A DNA stretch of 64,000 nucleotides from an uncultured Candidatus Entotheonella sp. (GCA_951828535.1 OX639990.1:2591300-2655299); one strand, 5' to 3'; positions 1 to 9,154 are shown, numbered from the stretch's first letter. Notes: generated from the sequence alone by a model not told the origin. Made by a program: numbers and translations.

Positions 1-558
1 CCGCGCCTCGTAAGCTTCCTGCAACTCGCTGTCGAGGATGATGAGGCGCGACCGCACCTCGGCGTTGACGACCTTGGCGACCAGCAGGCCCTCGCGGATC
101 TGCTGCCGGTAGGTCTCCAGGGTCATACCGCGGCTTTTCAGCATCTGCACCAACTGGTCGTCGGAAATCTGGTTCTGTTCCCTCAGCGCATCGACTTGCC
201 GGTCAATGTCGCCGTCGTTGACGCTCATTTGCAACTGCCGCGCCCGGGCAAGCTGCAATTGGATGTCCATGAGGTTGTTCAGCGTCTGCTTGTACGCGGC
301 GGAAATCTGCTTCTGCAACCGCTCGCCGCGATAGGTTCGGGCCAGTTGCGTCACCTCGAAGGCCATCGCCTCGCGCACTTCGCCGATGGTGATGATTTCC
401 TCGTTCACCACCGCCGCAATGCCGTCCAACGTTTGCGCCTCCTGCGCCCAACCAGCCGGCGAGCCCAGAAGCATCATCGCGCAAACGGCCGCGGCCAGAA
501 GAATCCGCAACCTGCCGCTGATGTCGCCCCCGGTCGGCTTGTGCATTTGGCTGTTCAT
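1..558 (-). CDS. surA: SurA-like periplasmic chaperone / peptidyl-prolyl isomerase, N-terminal part (runs off left edge)
   Basis: The minus-strand frame is open from an ATG at 558 to the window edge, 186 codons without a stop. The N-terminus has a hydrophobic stretch (AAAVCAMMLLGSPAGWAQ) that reads as a signal peptide with a cleavage site after WAQ. The next residues, GIAAVVNEEIITIGEV, match the start of SurA/PpiD-type N-terminal domains (usually VNDxxIT). A helical Gln/Arg-rich segment follows, with the pattern SDDQLVQMLKSRGMTLETYR seen in SurA_N domains. The parvulin PPIase domain would lie outside the window. Family knowledge: SurA escorts outer-membrane proteins across the periplasm. A second in-frame ATG at 546 is an alternative start. 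It is transcribed divergently from the next gene. Confidence 0.8.
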   Translation of the reverse strand, partial: MNSQMHKPTGGDISGRLRILLAAAVCAMMLLGSPAGWAQEAQTLDGIAAVVNEEIITIGEVREAMAFEVTQLARTYRGERLQKQISAAYKQTLNNLMDIQLQLARARQLQMSVNDGDIDRQVDALREQNQISDDQLVQMLKSRGMTLETYRQQIREGLLVAKVVNAEVRSRLIILDSELQEAYEAR

Positions 559-811
559 CGTGCGCGTTTCCCGAATGTGGTTCCAGAACCCAAGCCCATG
601 ATTTCAGTCCCCTTTTTCGTGACACAAACGGCAGCCATGATAGACATTCTTGGTAGCTGCTTCAAGTTCCGCCAGGACCTTGTTCTCCCCCTTGGCGGGG
701 CAGGGCCAGGAAGAGGGATGCTCCCGCACAGGCCCAGACGATCACCTTCCCAACAAGTGGCGGCAACACAGATGGCACTGTAGACGGTGTGGGCACAAAC
801 TGGAGTTCACA
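559..811. other. Intergenic region between divergent surA-like gene and PLP-enzyme/thioesterase ORF
   Basis: No convincing gene. Around 685-700 a C-run and a G-run (CCCC then GGGG around TTGG) could form a short hairpin and resemble dispersed GC-rich repeats, but I see only one copy here. A GGAG at 802-805 sits at Shine-Dalgarno distance from the ATG at 812. Confidence 0.4.
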
Positions 812-2179
812 ATGTCAAGATCGAAATCTTTTCGCCGCACCAAGATAGGCGGTCGCACGCTGCACCCTTCCACGCAAATGATGTCCTACGGATACGAACC
901 GTCCATGTCGGAAGGGGCAGTCAAACCGCCAGTGTTTCTGACTTCGACATTTGCCTTTCAGTCGGCGGAAGAAGGTGCCGAGTTTTCTGATGTTGTCGCG
1001 GGCCGCAAACCGGCGCCACAGGACGGCGGCGCCGGCGGTCTGGTTTACAGCCGCTTCAACCATCCCAATACGGAAATCGTTGAGGACAGATTGGCGCTGC
1101 TTGATGGTGCGGAAAGCGCGCTGCTTACCGCATCCGGCATGGCGGCAATCGGCGCGTTGTTCCTGACACTGACCCGGCCGGGCGATGCCGTCGTCCACTA
1201 CACACCGCTCTACGGTGGAACAGAGACATTGCTGACCAAAGTCATGACCACTTGGGGGGTGAAATCAATTTCGTTCACCAATGGATTGTCGGAAGCGGCG
1301 CTCATCGACGCACTCGAAAAGGCGGCGCGCCGTGGTCCGGTGAAGATGCTTTATCTGGAAACCCCGGCGAACCCCACCAATGCCATCATTGATCTCGCCA
1401 TGACACGGCAAGTGATCGACCAATGGTCACAGACGACCGGTCAGCGGCCGGTAATTGCCTGCGACAACACCATGCTGGGGCCGGTTTTCCAAAAACCCAT
1501 CGGACTTGGCATCGATATCTGCATCTACTCGCTGACCAAATATGTCGGTGGGCACAGCGACTTGATTGCCGGTGGCATAACCGGATCTCGCGAGCTCTTA
1601 ACGCCCATTCGCCTAACCCGCAGCGCCTTTGGTTTTCAACTTGATCCGCACTCCTCCTGGATGCTTTCCAGATCCTTGGAGACCCTGTCCTTGCGCATGG
1701 AAAGGGCTGCTCAGTCCGGATCGCAAGTCGCGGCGTGGCTGGCTCAGAACACCATCGTTGCCTGCGGAGCGAGAAGCGAACCCATGTCACGAATCGTTAG
1801 CCTGCACCTGCGCCCACGGTACGCCGAGACCGATCAGATGGGCATCGTCTACTACGCCAATTACCTGGTGTGGTTTGAATGCGGCCGCTCGGAATACATG
1901 CGGGCGGTCGGCATGCCGTACACCGAGCTGGAAAGCCGCGGGTACTACTTCCCGGTCACGGAATTCCAGTGCCGCCTGACCGCTTCCGCGCGTTACGATG
2001 AGGAGATTACCGTTCATACCCGCGTGCAGGAACTGAAATCCCGCCAATTGTGCTACGCCTACGAAGTCATCCGTCAGGAGCAACTCCTGGCCTCCGGCAC
2101 CACCACGCACATGTGTGTCAACGACCAGCAACGGCCAGTGCGCTTTCCGCAATGGCTGCTTGATGGGTTAAGCATCTAA
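812..2179 (+). CDS. Chimeric ORF: truncated Cys/Met-metabolism PLP enzyme fused in frame to YbgC-type acyl-CoA thioesterase
   Basis: 455 codons from the ATG at 812 (GGAG at 802-805). Residues 1 to about 316 match the methionine gamma-lyase/cystathionine gamma-synthase family: SRFNHPNTEIVEDRLALLDG, ASGMAA, the ETPANPT motif, the DNT aspartate, and the PLP-lysine motif SLTKYVGGHSD. Family members are about 400 residues; this one stops being recognisable just after SGSQVAAWLAQ, so about 80-100 C-terminal residues are missing. After a short unrelated linker, residues 325-455 are a complete hot-dog thioesterase (YETDQMGIVYYANYLVWFE), with its own potential ATG at 1784. The likeliest history is a deletion joining two separate genes. 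The thioesterase half may still be made alone from 1784. The PLP half lacks its C-terminal domain and is probably inactive. An assembly error at about 1745 cannot be excluded. Confidence 0.8.
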   Translation: MSRSKSFRRTKIGGRTLHPSTQMMSYGYEPSMSEGAVKPPVFLTSTFAFQSAEEGAEFSDVVAGRKPAPQDGGAGGLVYSRFNHPNTEIVEDRLALLDGAESALLTASGMAAIGALFLTLTRPGDAVVHYTPLYGGTETLLTKVMTTWGVKSISFTNGLSEAALIDALEKAARRGPVKMLYLETPANPTNAIIDLAMTRQVIDQWSQTTGQRPVIACDNTMLGPVFQKPIGLGIDICIYSLTKYVGGHSDLIAGGITGSRELLTPIRLTRSAFGFQLDPHSSWMLSRSLETLSLRMERAAQSGSQVAAWLAQNTIVACGARSEPMSRIVSLHLRPRYAETDQMGIVYYANYLVWFECGRSEYMRAVGMPYTELESRGYYFPVTEFQCRLTASARYDEEITVHTRVQELKSRQLCYAYEVIRQEQLLASGTTTHMCVNDQQRPVRFPQWLLDGLSI

Positions 2180-2392
2180 CTCCATTTCGTAGTTGATGTT
2201 GCCGAGTAGACATTGTTAGTTTTGCCCATTACAGGTTCATGACAAGCCGAGTGCGGGAGTTGCACACCGGGAACTCCTGGCCTGCGCGAACTCCCTGTGG
2301 GCCAGAATGCAGATACGGCTATAAGCGTGCAGCCTGCTTGTAGCTATCGAGCTAATTCTCTCCGTGCCAAAACTGCGGTAAGGGTTACGAAT
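2180..2392. other. Intergenic region
   Basis: No gene recognised. This is the segment between the thioesterase stop and the first methionine of the decayed ATPase. No clear promoter or terminator is visible. Confidence 0.4.
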
Positions 2393-3070
2393 ATGAGCGA
2401 ATACGCAACAGCGGATTCGCTTGGACTCGAAGTAACCGATTTTGGGCCGGTCATTCAGGCGAAGATCGACTTGCACCCGCTGATGGTGTTCGTTGGGCCA
2501 AGCAATACCGGCAAATTTTACGTCGCAATTCTGATTTACGCGCTGCACCGGTATTTCAGTGGTAGTGACAGACGGGGCGCCCTGCACACCTGTCTCAGCT
2601 CCTGTTTGAGCTTGAACATGAAGAAGAGGCACCACCCCAAGGTACTTTTGATGACGTTCTTTCGTGGATTGAACAGGAATTCGGGAACACGGAAGAACGA
2701 AATGCCTCAGCACACATCAGAGAACGGTGCAGGGGCAAAAGATCTATCGTTCTGACCTGCTCCGCTGCCTGTTTGGGTCAGTCGATGCGATGCGCAGGGT
2801 GATTCGCTCAGTCTCGAACTCCGTAGATGTTTCGGATCTCATATTGGCGTCCTGATGCGAAAAGGGAGCAAGTCGGAAGCCCGGATAGTTGTTCGACAGC
2901 ATTTCTCGAGCCATTCGGCTGCTGGCGCGCATGACTTGACGTTCAGACCAAGAGACAAGAAATTGCAATCAACAGCACCGGAAGAACTCAAGGTCGAGAT
3001 AAAATATCATGAGTGTTTTAATTGTTATCAGGAACTTCTAAGTCTCTGGAAGCGAATCTCATCGGTATAA
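2393..3070 (+). pseudogene. Decayed AAA/RecF-like ATPase (N-terminal Walker A region, then frameshifts)
   Basis: The ATG at 2393 opens a frame with LGLEVTDFGPVIQAKIDL and then VFVGPSNTGKF, the strand-plus-P-loop pattern of OLD/RecF-like ATPases that usually reads GPSNTGKS. After about residue 58 the reading frame is lost. A neighbouring frame (about 2595-2755) continues with FELEHEEEAPPQGTFDDV and then LSWIEQEF. A third frame (about 2728-2847) reads KIYRSDLLRCLFGSVDAM and then RRVI before a stop. At least two frameshifts and several stops are therefore needed to join recognisable protein-like segments. No full-length ATPase could be made. What it did is unknown; such ATPases often belong to defence or repair modules. 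It lies beside an IS3-family insertion in a decayed stretch. Confidence 0.6.
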
Positions 3071-3129
3071 GGCTGAGATGTCCTCTTAACCTTCTAGGCT
3101 AACGAACTGGTTGATGTTGTTGCCCCCGT

Positions 3130-3971
3130 TTAACCAGACACCTTGGCAGGTAATTGGGCCCTGATGAACTCGCTGGGCGAGCGCATGCCGAGACCCGAGT
3201 GTGGGTGATTGTGATTGTAGTCGTCAAACCACCCGCCAAGCTGCCCGAGCACAGTGCCGGCGTCGGGCAAGGGATTAAGGCGCGCATAGTCGCGCTTGAA
3301 GGTGCGCACAAAGGCCTCCGCCAGGCCGTTGGATTCTGGACTTGCGACTGGCGTGAAGCACGGAACCAGATTGAGCTGGGTAGCGAAATCGCGAGTGTCC
3401 TTGGCCGTATAAGGAGACCCGTTGTCAGAGAGCCACTCGACAGGCATTGGCGCCCTCAGAGTTCCGAACCGTTTCTCGACCGTCTCAAGCATCAGGTCAC
3501 GGACCTGCGAGCCGCTGATTCCCATGCCGACGACAGCCCGCCAGGCGATGATCTCGCGGTCATGCGCGTCAATCACGAAGGCGATACGCACGGTCTCTCC
3601 GCTCCAGCAGAGCAACTCCAGGACGTCCGAGCACCAGCGCAGGTTGGAGCGCATCACTATGACCTTGCCGTCATGGAGCCGGCCTGGACGCTGAGCGCTG
3701 TGGCGTGCCAGCAACAGGCCGTTGTGCTTCATGATCCGATACACGCGCTTGTGATTGACACGGGGCTTGTCTTCCTTGGCAAGCTCTCGTCTCAGCTGTG
3801 CCGTGATGCGACGGTCGCCGTAGGTCGGCCGCGTATCCACCAAGCGGCGAATTACTGGCAGCAGCGCCGCGTCCTGCGCTTTTTGATAGCGCCGACGCGC
3901 TTGGCATCTACCAGCAGACGGGCGTGCAGCTGAGAGCGCGAGACGCCGAGTGCCTTCGCAATGCGCCTCAC
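3130..3971 (-). pseudogene. IS3-family transposase OrfB (DDE integrase), copy A, frameshifted near N-terminus
   Basis: From the GTG at 3971 the frame matches copy B for about 24 residues (RRIAKALGVSRSQLHARL). It then loses one base where copy B has AAGCCGCGTCGG and copy A has AAGCGCGTCGG (about 3898-3901). After that point the correct frame reads on to 3130 with the catalytic residues in place: D of WCSDVLELLCW, D of VEWLSDNGSPY, E of TPVASPESNGLAEAF. The catalytic core is complete but the normal start cannot reach it, so this copy is probably dead unless complemented. Confidence 0.85.
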
Positions 3972-4357
3972 CGGGTAACGTCCTTGATTGGCGAGGCACC
4001 GAGCAAGGTCGGTTTTTTTACTCGCGACCGCTCAAGCGCCTCTTTGAGAATCTCGGCTTCCATGGTCTTGCGTCCGAGCAGACGTTCAAGCTCGCGCACG
4101 CGCTCTTCAAGGCGGCGCACCTCAGAGACGCTCACCACACCCTCGTCAGCACTCAAGGCAGCCACTCCTCCCTCTGCAGTCAGTCGGCGCCAACGATACA
4201 ACAGGTTGGCAGCTACACCCCGGCGGCGTGCCACTGCCGAGATGCTCTCGCCACTCTGGTGGCTCTCTTCAACAATGCGTAGTTTTTGTTCAGCAGTCCA
4301 CCGACGCCGACGCGGCGTTCCGGTGATGATCTCGACGCGTTGATAGTCATCCGACAT
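3968..4357 (-). CDS. IS3-family transposase OrfA (HTH protein), copy A, intact
   Basis: 129 residues beginning MSDDYQRVEIITGTPRRRRW. A transposase helix-turn-helix (WTAEQKLRIVEESHQSGESI to LLYRWRR, about residues 19-65) is followed by a leucine-zipper-like segment (EVRRLEERVRELERLLGRKT). It ends with the EILKEALERSRVKK tail typical of IS2 InsA/InsC. Its last bases overlap the GTG at which orfB would begin (3971). In IS2-type elements, programmed frameshifting between orfA and orfB makes the active OrfAB fusion. This orfA is intact, but its partner orfB in the same copy is frameshifted. Confidence 0.9.
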   Translation of the reverse strand: MSDDYQRVEIITGTPRRRRWTAEQKLRIVEESHQSGESISAVARRRGVAANLLYRWRRLTAEGGVAALSADEGVVSVSEVRRLEERVRELERLLGRKTMEAEILKEALERSRVKKPTLLGASPIKDVTR

Positions 4358-4611
4358 GAGCCTGTCCTTGAGGATATCCTCAAGCCTCCAAAGCTATGCC
4401 AGGTGGTCCGGTCGAAATGGGGGCCAGTTCAGGGCTCCCGCCCGATTTACGCAAAAGATTCACACTCCAGTTATTCGCCGCGAGCCCTCTCGAATTGATG
4501 AACCGAAAAGGGGTGGCCGTCGATATTGGAGATTGAGCTTTAGGAGGCGCCGACTACCTTCGGCGACATTTCCAAAGACAGGATTGCGCCGGTCCGCCGA
4601 GCGGTCCTCTT

Positions 4612-5061
4612 TCAACTCTGATGGCGCTTCCCGATGCCATACGCCCACAGACTGGTGATAATGGCTGCGGAAGAAACGAGGGTCATGAGCGTACCTGGCA
4701 CGAACTTCACAAACCCGCCCAGGTCAACGAAGAAGAAATAACCGGCATCTGCCAAGCCGCCGACCAGTGCGGCCAGGAAAATCGCAACCGTTGAGCCGCG
4801 CCAGATGAATGCGGCGCACACCGCGGTCACGATGCCGAACCAGAGCAGGTTGAAAGCGTGCTGATTGATGAGGGCGTCCAGGGCGGCAGGGTAGGCCATC
4901 TCCAGACTGGCCGGGTCCACGGCATCGGCAATCGATTGCAGAGCGCCCGTGGCATCGGCGGATAGGATCAACACGCCCGCGAGGGCGTGCACAACGCCCC
5001 AAACGATCCACAACATCGATGCGATACGCAACAGCCAGGTCCGGCCTCGATGGCTCGTCAT
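4612..5061 (-). CDS. Small membrane protein of unknown function, downstream of Rrf2 regulator
   Basis: 149 residues from the ATG at 5061, preceded by a strong GGAGG eight bases upstream; a longer reading from a TTG at 5091 is less likely. Four hydrophobic segments are visible: IASMLWIVWGVVHALAGVLI, FNLLWFGIVTAVCAAFIW, VAIFLAALVGGLADAGYFFF and GTLMTLVSSAAIITSLWAYG. This is consistent with a four-helix inner-membrane protein. I do not recognise a named family. It lies 57 bp after the stop of the Rrf2-type regulator at 5119-5544, on the same strand, so the two probably form one operon and the regulator may control it. Confidence 0.75.
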   Translation of the reverse strand: MTSHRGRTWLLRIASMLWIVWGVVHALAGVLILSADATGALQSIADAVDPASLEMAYPAALDALINQHAFNLLWFGIVTAVCAAFIWRGSTVAIFLAALVGGLADAGYFFFVDLGGFVKFVPGTLMTLVSSAAIITSLWAYGIGKRHQS

Positions 5062-5118
5062 CGTCGTTTCCTCCAATTCATAGCCAATCAAGTATCAAAA
5101 TGGCGCAGATGAATACTC

Positions 5119-5544
5119 TTACGCATTGCGCCCGGAATCCTTGGCCCTGAGGATGCGCCGACTGACATCGCGGTCCATTTCTGCAACCGTCACGGCCTGC
5201 ATTTTTGCCAGCAGCGCCTGTTCCGCTTCGCCGAACAATTCGTTGACGTAGCCCGCCAGGACCGGTGCAACTGGCCCGCGGCAGTTCTCTGAAAACGGGG
5301 GCATCAGATGGGTGTCTTCCGTTATCGCCTCGTAAACCTCTCGCAGGGTGACGGAATCAGCTCGTCGGGCCAGAACACTGCCGCCCCCAACGCCGCGTCG
5401 TGACTGCACGAGCCCTGCGCGCTTCAATTTTGCCAGGACACGGCGCAACACGACGGGACTCGTCCCGTAAGTCTCGGCCAGAACCTCCGAGGTCAGCGCT
5501 TCCCCGCGGCTGAAAGCGAGGAAACCCATGATGTGCAGTGCCAT
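5119..5544 (-). CDS. Rrf2-family transcriptional regulator
   Basis: 141 residues, close to the family norm. The N-terminal winged helix reads MALHIMGFLAFSRG, then LAETYGTSPVVLRRVLAKLK and the wing GLVQSRRGVGGGSVLARR, typical of Rrf2/CymR/NsrR proteins. Only one cysteine (ENCRG) lies where Fe-S-binding members have three, so an iron-sulfur cluster of the IscR/NsrR type is unlikely. The frame extends upstream as INSQLP, which resembles the usual family start, but there is no earlier ATG/GTG in frame, so the ATG at 5544 is used. A perfect inverted repeat (5571-5589) just upstream is a plausible autoregulatory operator. Confidence 0.88.
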   Translation of the reverse strand: MALHIMGFLAFSRGEALTSEVLAETYGTSPVVLRRVLAKLKRAGLVQSRRGVGGGSVLARRADSVTLREVYEAITEDTHLMPPFSENCRGPVAPVLAGYVNELFGEAEQALLAKMQAVTVAEMDRDVSRRILRAKDSGRNA

Positions 5545-5570
5545 TGGCAGTTGACTGTTTATACCATAAA

Positions 5571-5589
5571 CGTAACGTAAATAGTTACG
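5571..5589. promoter_or_regulatory. Candidate Rrf2 operator (inverted repeat CGTAAC-N7-GTTACG)
   Basis: Perfect 6-bp arms (CGTAAC at 5571-5576, GTTACG at 5584-5589) are separated by 7 AT-rich bases. The site lies 27-45 bp upstream of the regulator's ATG, where the promoter should be. Dyads of this size fit a dimeric winged-helix repressor. Assignment to this regulator is inference from position only. Confidence 0.45.
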
Positions 5590-5859
5590 AATAGCAGAAT
5601 TGGCTTAGGGTCGGGACACCGGGGGCCTCTTTTCGTCTAACCTGTAGGAAGGGTAGTAAAGTACGGGAAAGGGACTGGCCGTTGTGGCTAACGGGGGATG
5701 AGGAAAGAGTCGGGATCCGGCGGTCCCGGCAGGGGGATCCAAATGCCCGACGTCATTTGGTGGATCGTTATCAGGGCGAGATCCATCGCCTCGTTTCCGT
5801 GTCAACAACGCGGAGAGAAGTCCCATTTTCTGCGCGCTAAGAGACTCCCATCCGGGTGG
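5590..5859. other. Intergenic region between Rrf2 promoter and IS21-family istB remnant
   Basis: No gene recognised. It should contain the left terminus of the IS21-family element. I could not find a match to the TGTCCCC end seen at the right side (about 11009), so that terminus is either missing or too diverged to see. Confidence 0.4.
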
Positions 5860-6311
<452 letters not shown>

Positions 6312-6342
6312 TCTCGTACCGATTGTCAAGACTCGTGATGGG

Positions 6343-7413
6343 TTAAGCAGCACTGGCTCGGCGCGAGTTTCGGATCTCTTCAGGCACCGTGAGTTGTGCC
6401 GCCACGATGGCTTTTCCCTGCTGCACACTGATGGGTTGCCCGTCCCGGTCACGCAAGACATAGGGAACACCGGTCTTCAATACCCGGTGAATACGGTTGA
6501 CCAGACGGGTGGCCACCGCGCATAGAGCTTGCTTGTGATGGTGTCCCTTATTGACCATGAGGCGCCAATACACCTCGGCAAGGTCAGGATCGATTCGACG
6601 GGCGACGTCAGACGCCAGGTACAGAGCCCGCTTGAGACGATCGTTGCCGGCCTGGGTGATGTGTTGGCCGGGACGGTCCTTACCCCCTGAACTGGATGTC
6701 TTGGGAAACAGGCCGCAGAAGCCACGCAGCTGACGTTCGTTGCGGAAGCGCTGCGGATTGGCAATGACGCCAATGAGCACGGGGGCCAAAGCCAGTCCGA
6801 TGCCCGGGATGGACCGGATGACATCACTCGGGTGAACGACGCGGTAGAGCGTTTCGCATCTGCGGTTCAGCTGCTTGACGTGAGAAGTCAGTTGCCTCAG
6901 CAGGGCGACCTCTTATCGTACCTCGAACTGCAGGGCCTCAAAGTCCAGGCCCCGTGGGTGAAGCGACCGGGTCTCTCGTGCCGCAGCTCGAAGGCCGTCA
7001 ATCAGTTGCTCGATGAAGGGCCCAGAGACAGGATGATTGCCCGCTGCATGACGCGACAGGAATCGCCGCAGCCGGTCGCGCCTGGCGCGAAGCACGCGAG
7101 CCGGATCGAAGAGGTCATGCAGAATGGCGAGCGACAACTGCGTGAACAGGTCTGGCAGGATGTCTTCCAGTGCCGGACAGGCCCAGCGGATCAGGTCCAG
7201 AAGCCTTCGCTTCGATGCGCAGCGCATGCCCTGGTAACGATGCCGCTGCTTGGTGAACCGTTGCAAGGCGTGGTGGCTTGCCGAAGGCAGATGCATGGGC
7301 TCGAGCCGCAGGGTGCCGATGGTCGGCAGCACGCCCAGCAAGTTAGCGTCGGACAGGTCGGTCTTGGCATGCTCGCTGAGATACCTGCGCAGGGCTTTAA
7401 CGCGTTTTCCCTT
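6343..7413 (-). pseudogene. IS110-family transposase, central and C-terminal part
   Basis: Just inside the inner IS the frame resumes with GKRVKALRRYLSEHAKTDLS, then HLPSASHHALQRFTKQRHRY, the conserved middle of IS110 transposases. An in-frame TAA lies at 6913-6915. Beyond it the same frame continues as VIRSIPGIGLALAPVLIGVI and the Transposase_20 region GFCGLFPKTSSSGGKDRPGQ, with the serine-rich SSSGG motif of this family, and stops at 6343. Together with 8896-9154 it makes one transposase of normal order, inactivated by an insertion and two nonsense codons. Confidence 0.88.
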
Positions 7414-8895
7414 GAGCCTCTTGCAGAATTACGAAACGACTGGATTTATTGCAGATTGGAGTAGGATGACTTTGGCTGGGACAGGCCGACCCTCCTGAGT
7501 ATCATGGTGTCCTCCACAGACCTCATGACGAGGAGAGCGGCCATGCCCCTGCGCGAGACTCTATCGAACTATTGGTATGCCTTTCAACAAGAACTGTTCC
7601 CCAGACTCGAAATGGAGTTTGGCCCCCTGAGCGGGCGCTATGGACTCTTTGTTGCGGTCCTCGAGTTCGTGCGCCTCGAAATCCTTTTGCCGTCCATGTC
7701 CAGCTTGCCAGGCCGGCCACCGCAGGATCGCGCCGCACTGGCGCGCGCCTTCATTGCCAAGGCGGTCTTCGACATCCCGACGACGCGGGCCCTCATCGAA
7801 CGTCTGCGGGTTGACCAGACACTTCAGCGCCTGTGCGGCTTCAGCAGCGCCTGCCGACTTCCGAGCGAGGCCACGTTCTCACGCGGCTTTGCCGAATTCG
7901 CCGACAGCGCCCTGGTTAGCCGTCTGCACGAGGCGCTGGTTACGCGGACGATGAAGGGCCACTTGGTCGGGCATATCTCGCGCGATGCCACGGCAATCGC
8001 GGGCCGTGAAAAGCCGCTGCCGAAGGTGCCTGGCGCACGCCGAACGAAGCGCCAGCGAGGGCGCCCGCGAAAGGGTGAACAACGGCCCAAGGAACCCACC
8101 CGCCTGCAACGTCAGTTAGCCATGACGCTGCCGCAAATGTTGGACGAGTTGCCAAAGCCGTGCGACGTCGGAGTGCGGACAAACGCCAAGGGCGCGTTTG
8201 AAAAGTGGGTCGGCTACAAGCTGCACGTCGACGCCGCCGATGGCGGCGTGCCGGTGAGTTGTATTTTGACCTCGGCGTCGCTGCATGACTCACAAGCAGC
8301 CATCCCATTGGCACGTCTGACGGCTGGGCGGGTTAACAACCTCTACGACCTGATGGACGCAGCTTACGACGCTGAGGAGATACGGGCCTACAGTCGAAAC
8401 CTCGGCCACGTGCCGATCATCGACTTCAACCCCCGGGGATCGGGCGGGCGAGGCGAAGCGATCAAGCGCGAAGCAACGGCACGCCGCGCTCTTGGCTATG
8501 TTTTTCCGGAACAGCGGCGCTACCACGAACGCACGACCGTCGAGCGGGTGTATGCGCGGCTCAAGGAGGAGTTCGGCGGTCGTCATGTTCGGGTACGGGG
8601 GCACGCGAAGGTGCTATGCCACCTCATGTTGGGCATCCTTGCACTGGCGGTCAGCCAGCTGATGCACCTGCTGCCACCGCTCTGATGGAGCTTGTTCGCC
8701 CGACATCACTGCAACACCGCCCTCATGGAGGGCCGGGGACAACCTTGCCCACAGGTCGTAGAACCTGCTCCAACTGGACACCGAGGTAACTCTTGCAGCA
8801 CGTTCCTTAAGCCTTCATGCCTATTGCGGCTCAAGGCGACGCTTCGTGCTTCCGTAGCCGAGCCTGCAGTTGCTCATGAATTTTGCAAGAGGCTC
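7414..8895 (+). mobile_element. DDE-transposase insertion sequence, copy 1, 1482 bp, innermost of three nested elements
   Basis: The inverted termini begin GAGCCTCTTGCA(G/A)AATT at both ends. CCTT is duplicated immediately outside (7410-7413 and 8896-8899), so this is a clean 4-bp target duplication inside the IS110-family transposase. The same 1482-bp unit occurs inverted at 13122-14603 with the same length, ends and transposase protein sequence. The single gene encodes a DUF772/DDE_Tnp_1-type transposase (IS5/IS1182-like superfamily; the exact subgroup is not certain). The identity of the two proteins and the clean duplications point to recent transposition. Confidence 0.93.
7543..8685 (+). 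CDS. DDE transposase (DUF772 + DDE_Tnp_1 type), IS copy 1
   Basis: 380 residues from the ATG at 7543, which has a GAGGAG about eight bases upstream; in-frame ATGs at 7504 and 7525 are possible but lack a ribosome site. The N-terminal domain has GRPPQDRAALARAFIAKAVF and LPSEATFSRGFAEFA, typical of the DUF772 region. A catalytic first aspartate is likely in HISRDATAI, and the second block is GYKLHVDAADGGVPV and then DLMDAAYDAEEIRAYSR. The third block is the C-terminal Y-x-ERT segment RRYHERTTVERVYARLKEEF. The basic linker KRQRGRPRKGEQRPK lies between the first two blocks. It looks intact and probably active. Confidence 0.93.
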   Translation: MPLRETLSNYWYAFQQELFPRLEMEFGPLSGRYGLFVAVLEFVRLEILLPSMSSLPGRPPQDRAALARAFIAKAVFDIPTTRALIERLRVDQTLQRLCGFSSACRLPSEATFSRGFAEFADSALVSRLHEALVTRTMKGHLVGHISRDATAIAGREKPLPKVPGARRTKRQRGRPRKGEQRPKEPTRLQRQLAMTLPQMLDELPKPCDVGVRTNAKGAFEKWVGYKLHVDAADGGVPVSCILTSASLHDSQAAIPLARLTAGRVNNLYDLMDAAYDAEEIRAYSRNLGHVPIIDFNPRGSGGRGEAIKREATARRALGYVFPEQRRYHERTTVERVYARLKEEFGGRHVRVRGHAKVLCHLMLGILALAVSQLMHLLPPL

Positions 8896-9154
8896 CCTTG
8901 ACACGGATTACCTGGACGCCGGCCGCCCTGAGCCAGCTTGCGACGGGGAACCAAGCCATGCCGGTGGGTTCCATGACGGCCTAAATCGGTGTGTCCGTCG
9001 GCACTTGGTGTGTGACCTTGTCGACCAGGCCCTTGAGGTCACCGGCGTTGAGCCGGAATCGGATGGGCTTGCCGACGGGACGGCCGTCGTCGTAGATCTG
9101 AGCCACTTGCGCCGCGCTGATCGCCAGGTCGATCCCAACGGTTCGTCTCTGCAT
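8896..9154 (-). pseudogene. IS110-family transposase, N-terminal part
   Basis: The ATG at 9154 starts MQRRTVGIDLAISAAQVAQI, the DEDD (RuvC-like) start of IS110-family transposases with the first catalytic aspartate in GIDLA. An in-frame TAG lies at 8981-8983. The frame then continues as VMEPTGMAWFPVASWLRAAG and reaches VKG, where the DDE IS is inserted (target duplication 8896-8899). The remainder of the transposase is at 6343-7413. Confidence 0.88.

Larger units (their letters stand above)
3115..4431 (-). mobile_element. IS3-family (IS2-group) insertion sequence, copy A, 1317 bp
   Basis: The ends were set by comparison with copy B at 59164-60479. Imperfect inverted repeats are visible: TGAACTGGCCCCCATTT at the 4431 end and TGTTGTTGCCCCCGTTT at the 3115 end. 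Inside are orfA (HTH) and orfB (DDE integrase), arranged as in IS2. Flanking bases are GTTGA at 3110-3114 and GGGCT at 4432-4436, so there is no target duplication. This suggests that a flank was later deleted or rearranged. Relative to copy B it lacks one base in orfB near 3898-3901 and keeps the two bases copy B lost in orfA. Confidence 0.9.

Noticed and set aside
4432-4611. A short minus-strand open frame (from 4648)
   Set aside because: It overlaps the membrane protein's 3' end out of frame, has no recognisable motif and no ribosome-binding site; the gap looks like decayed DNA beside IS copy A.
5590-5859. Left terminus of the IS21-family element
   Set aside because: I looked for a match to the right-end TGTCCCCTCAAG but found none, so no terminus is claimed.
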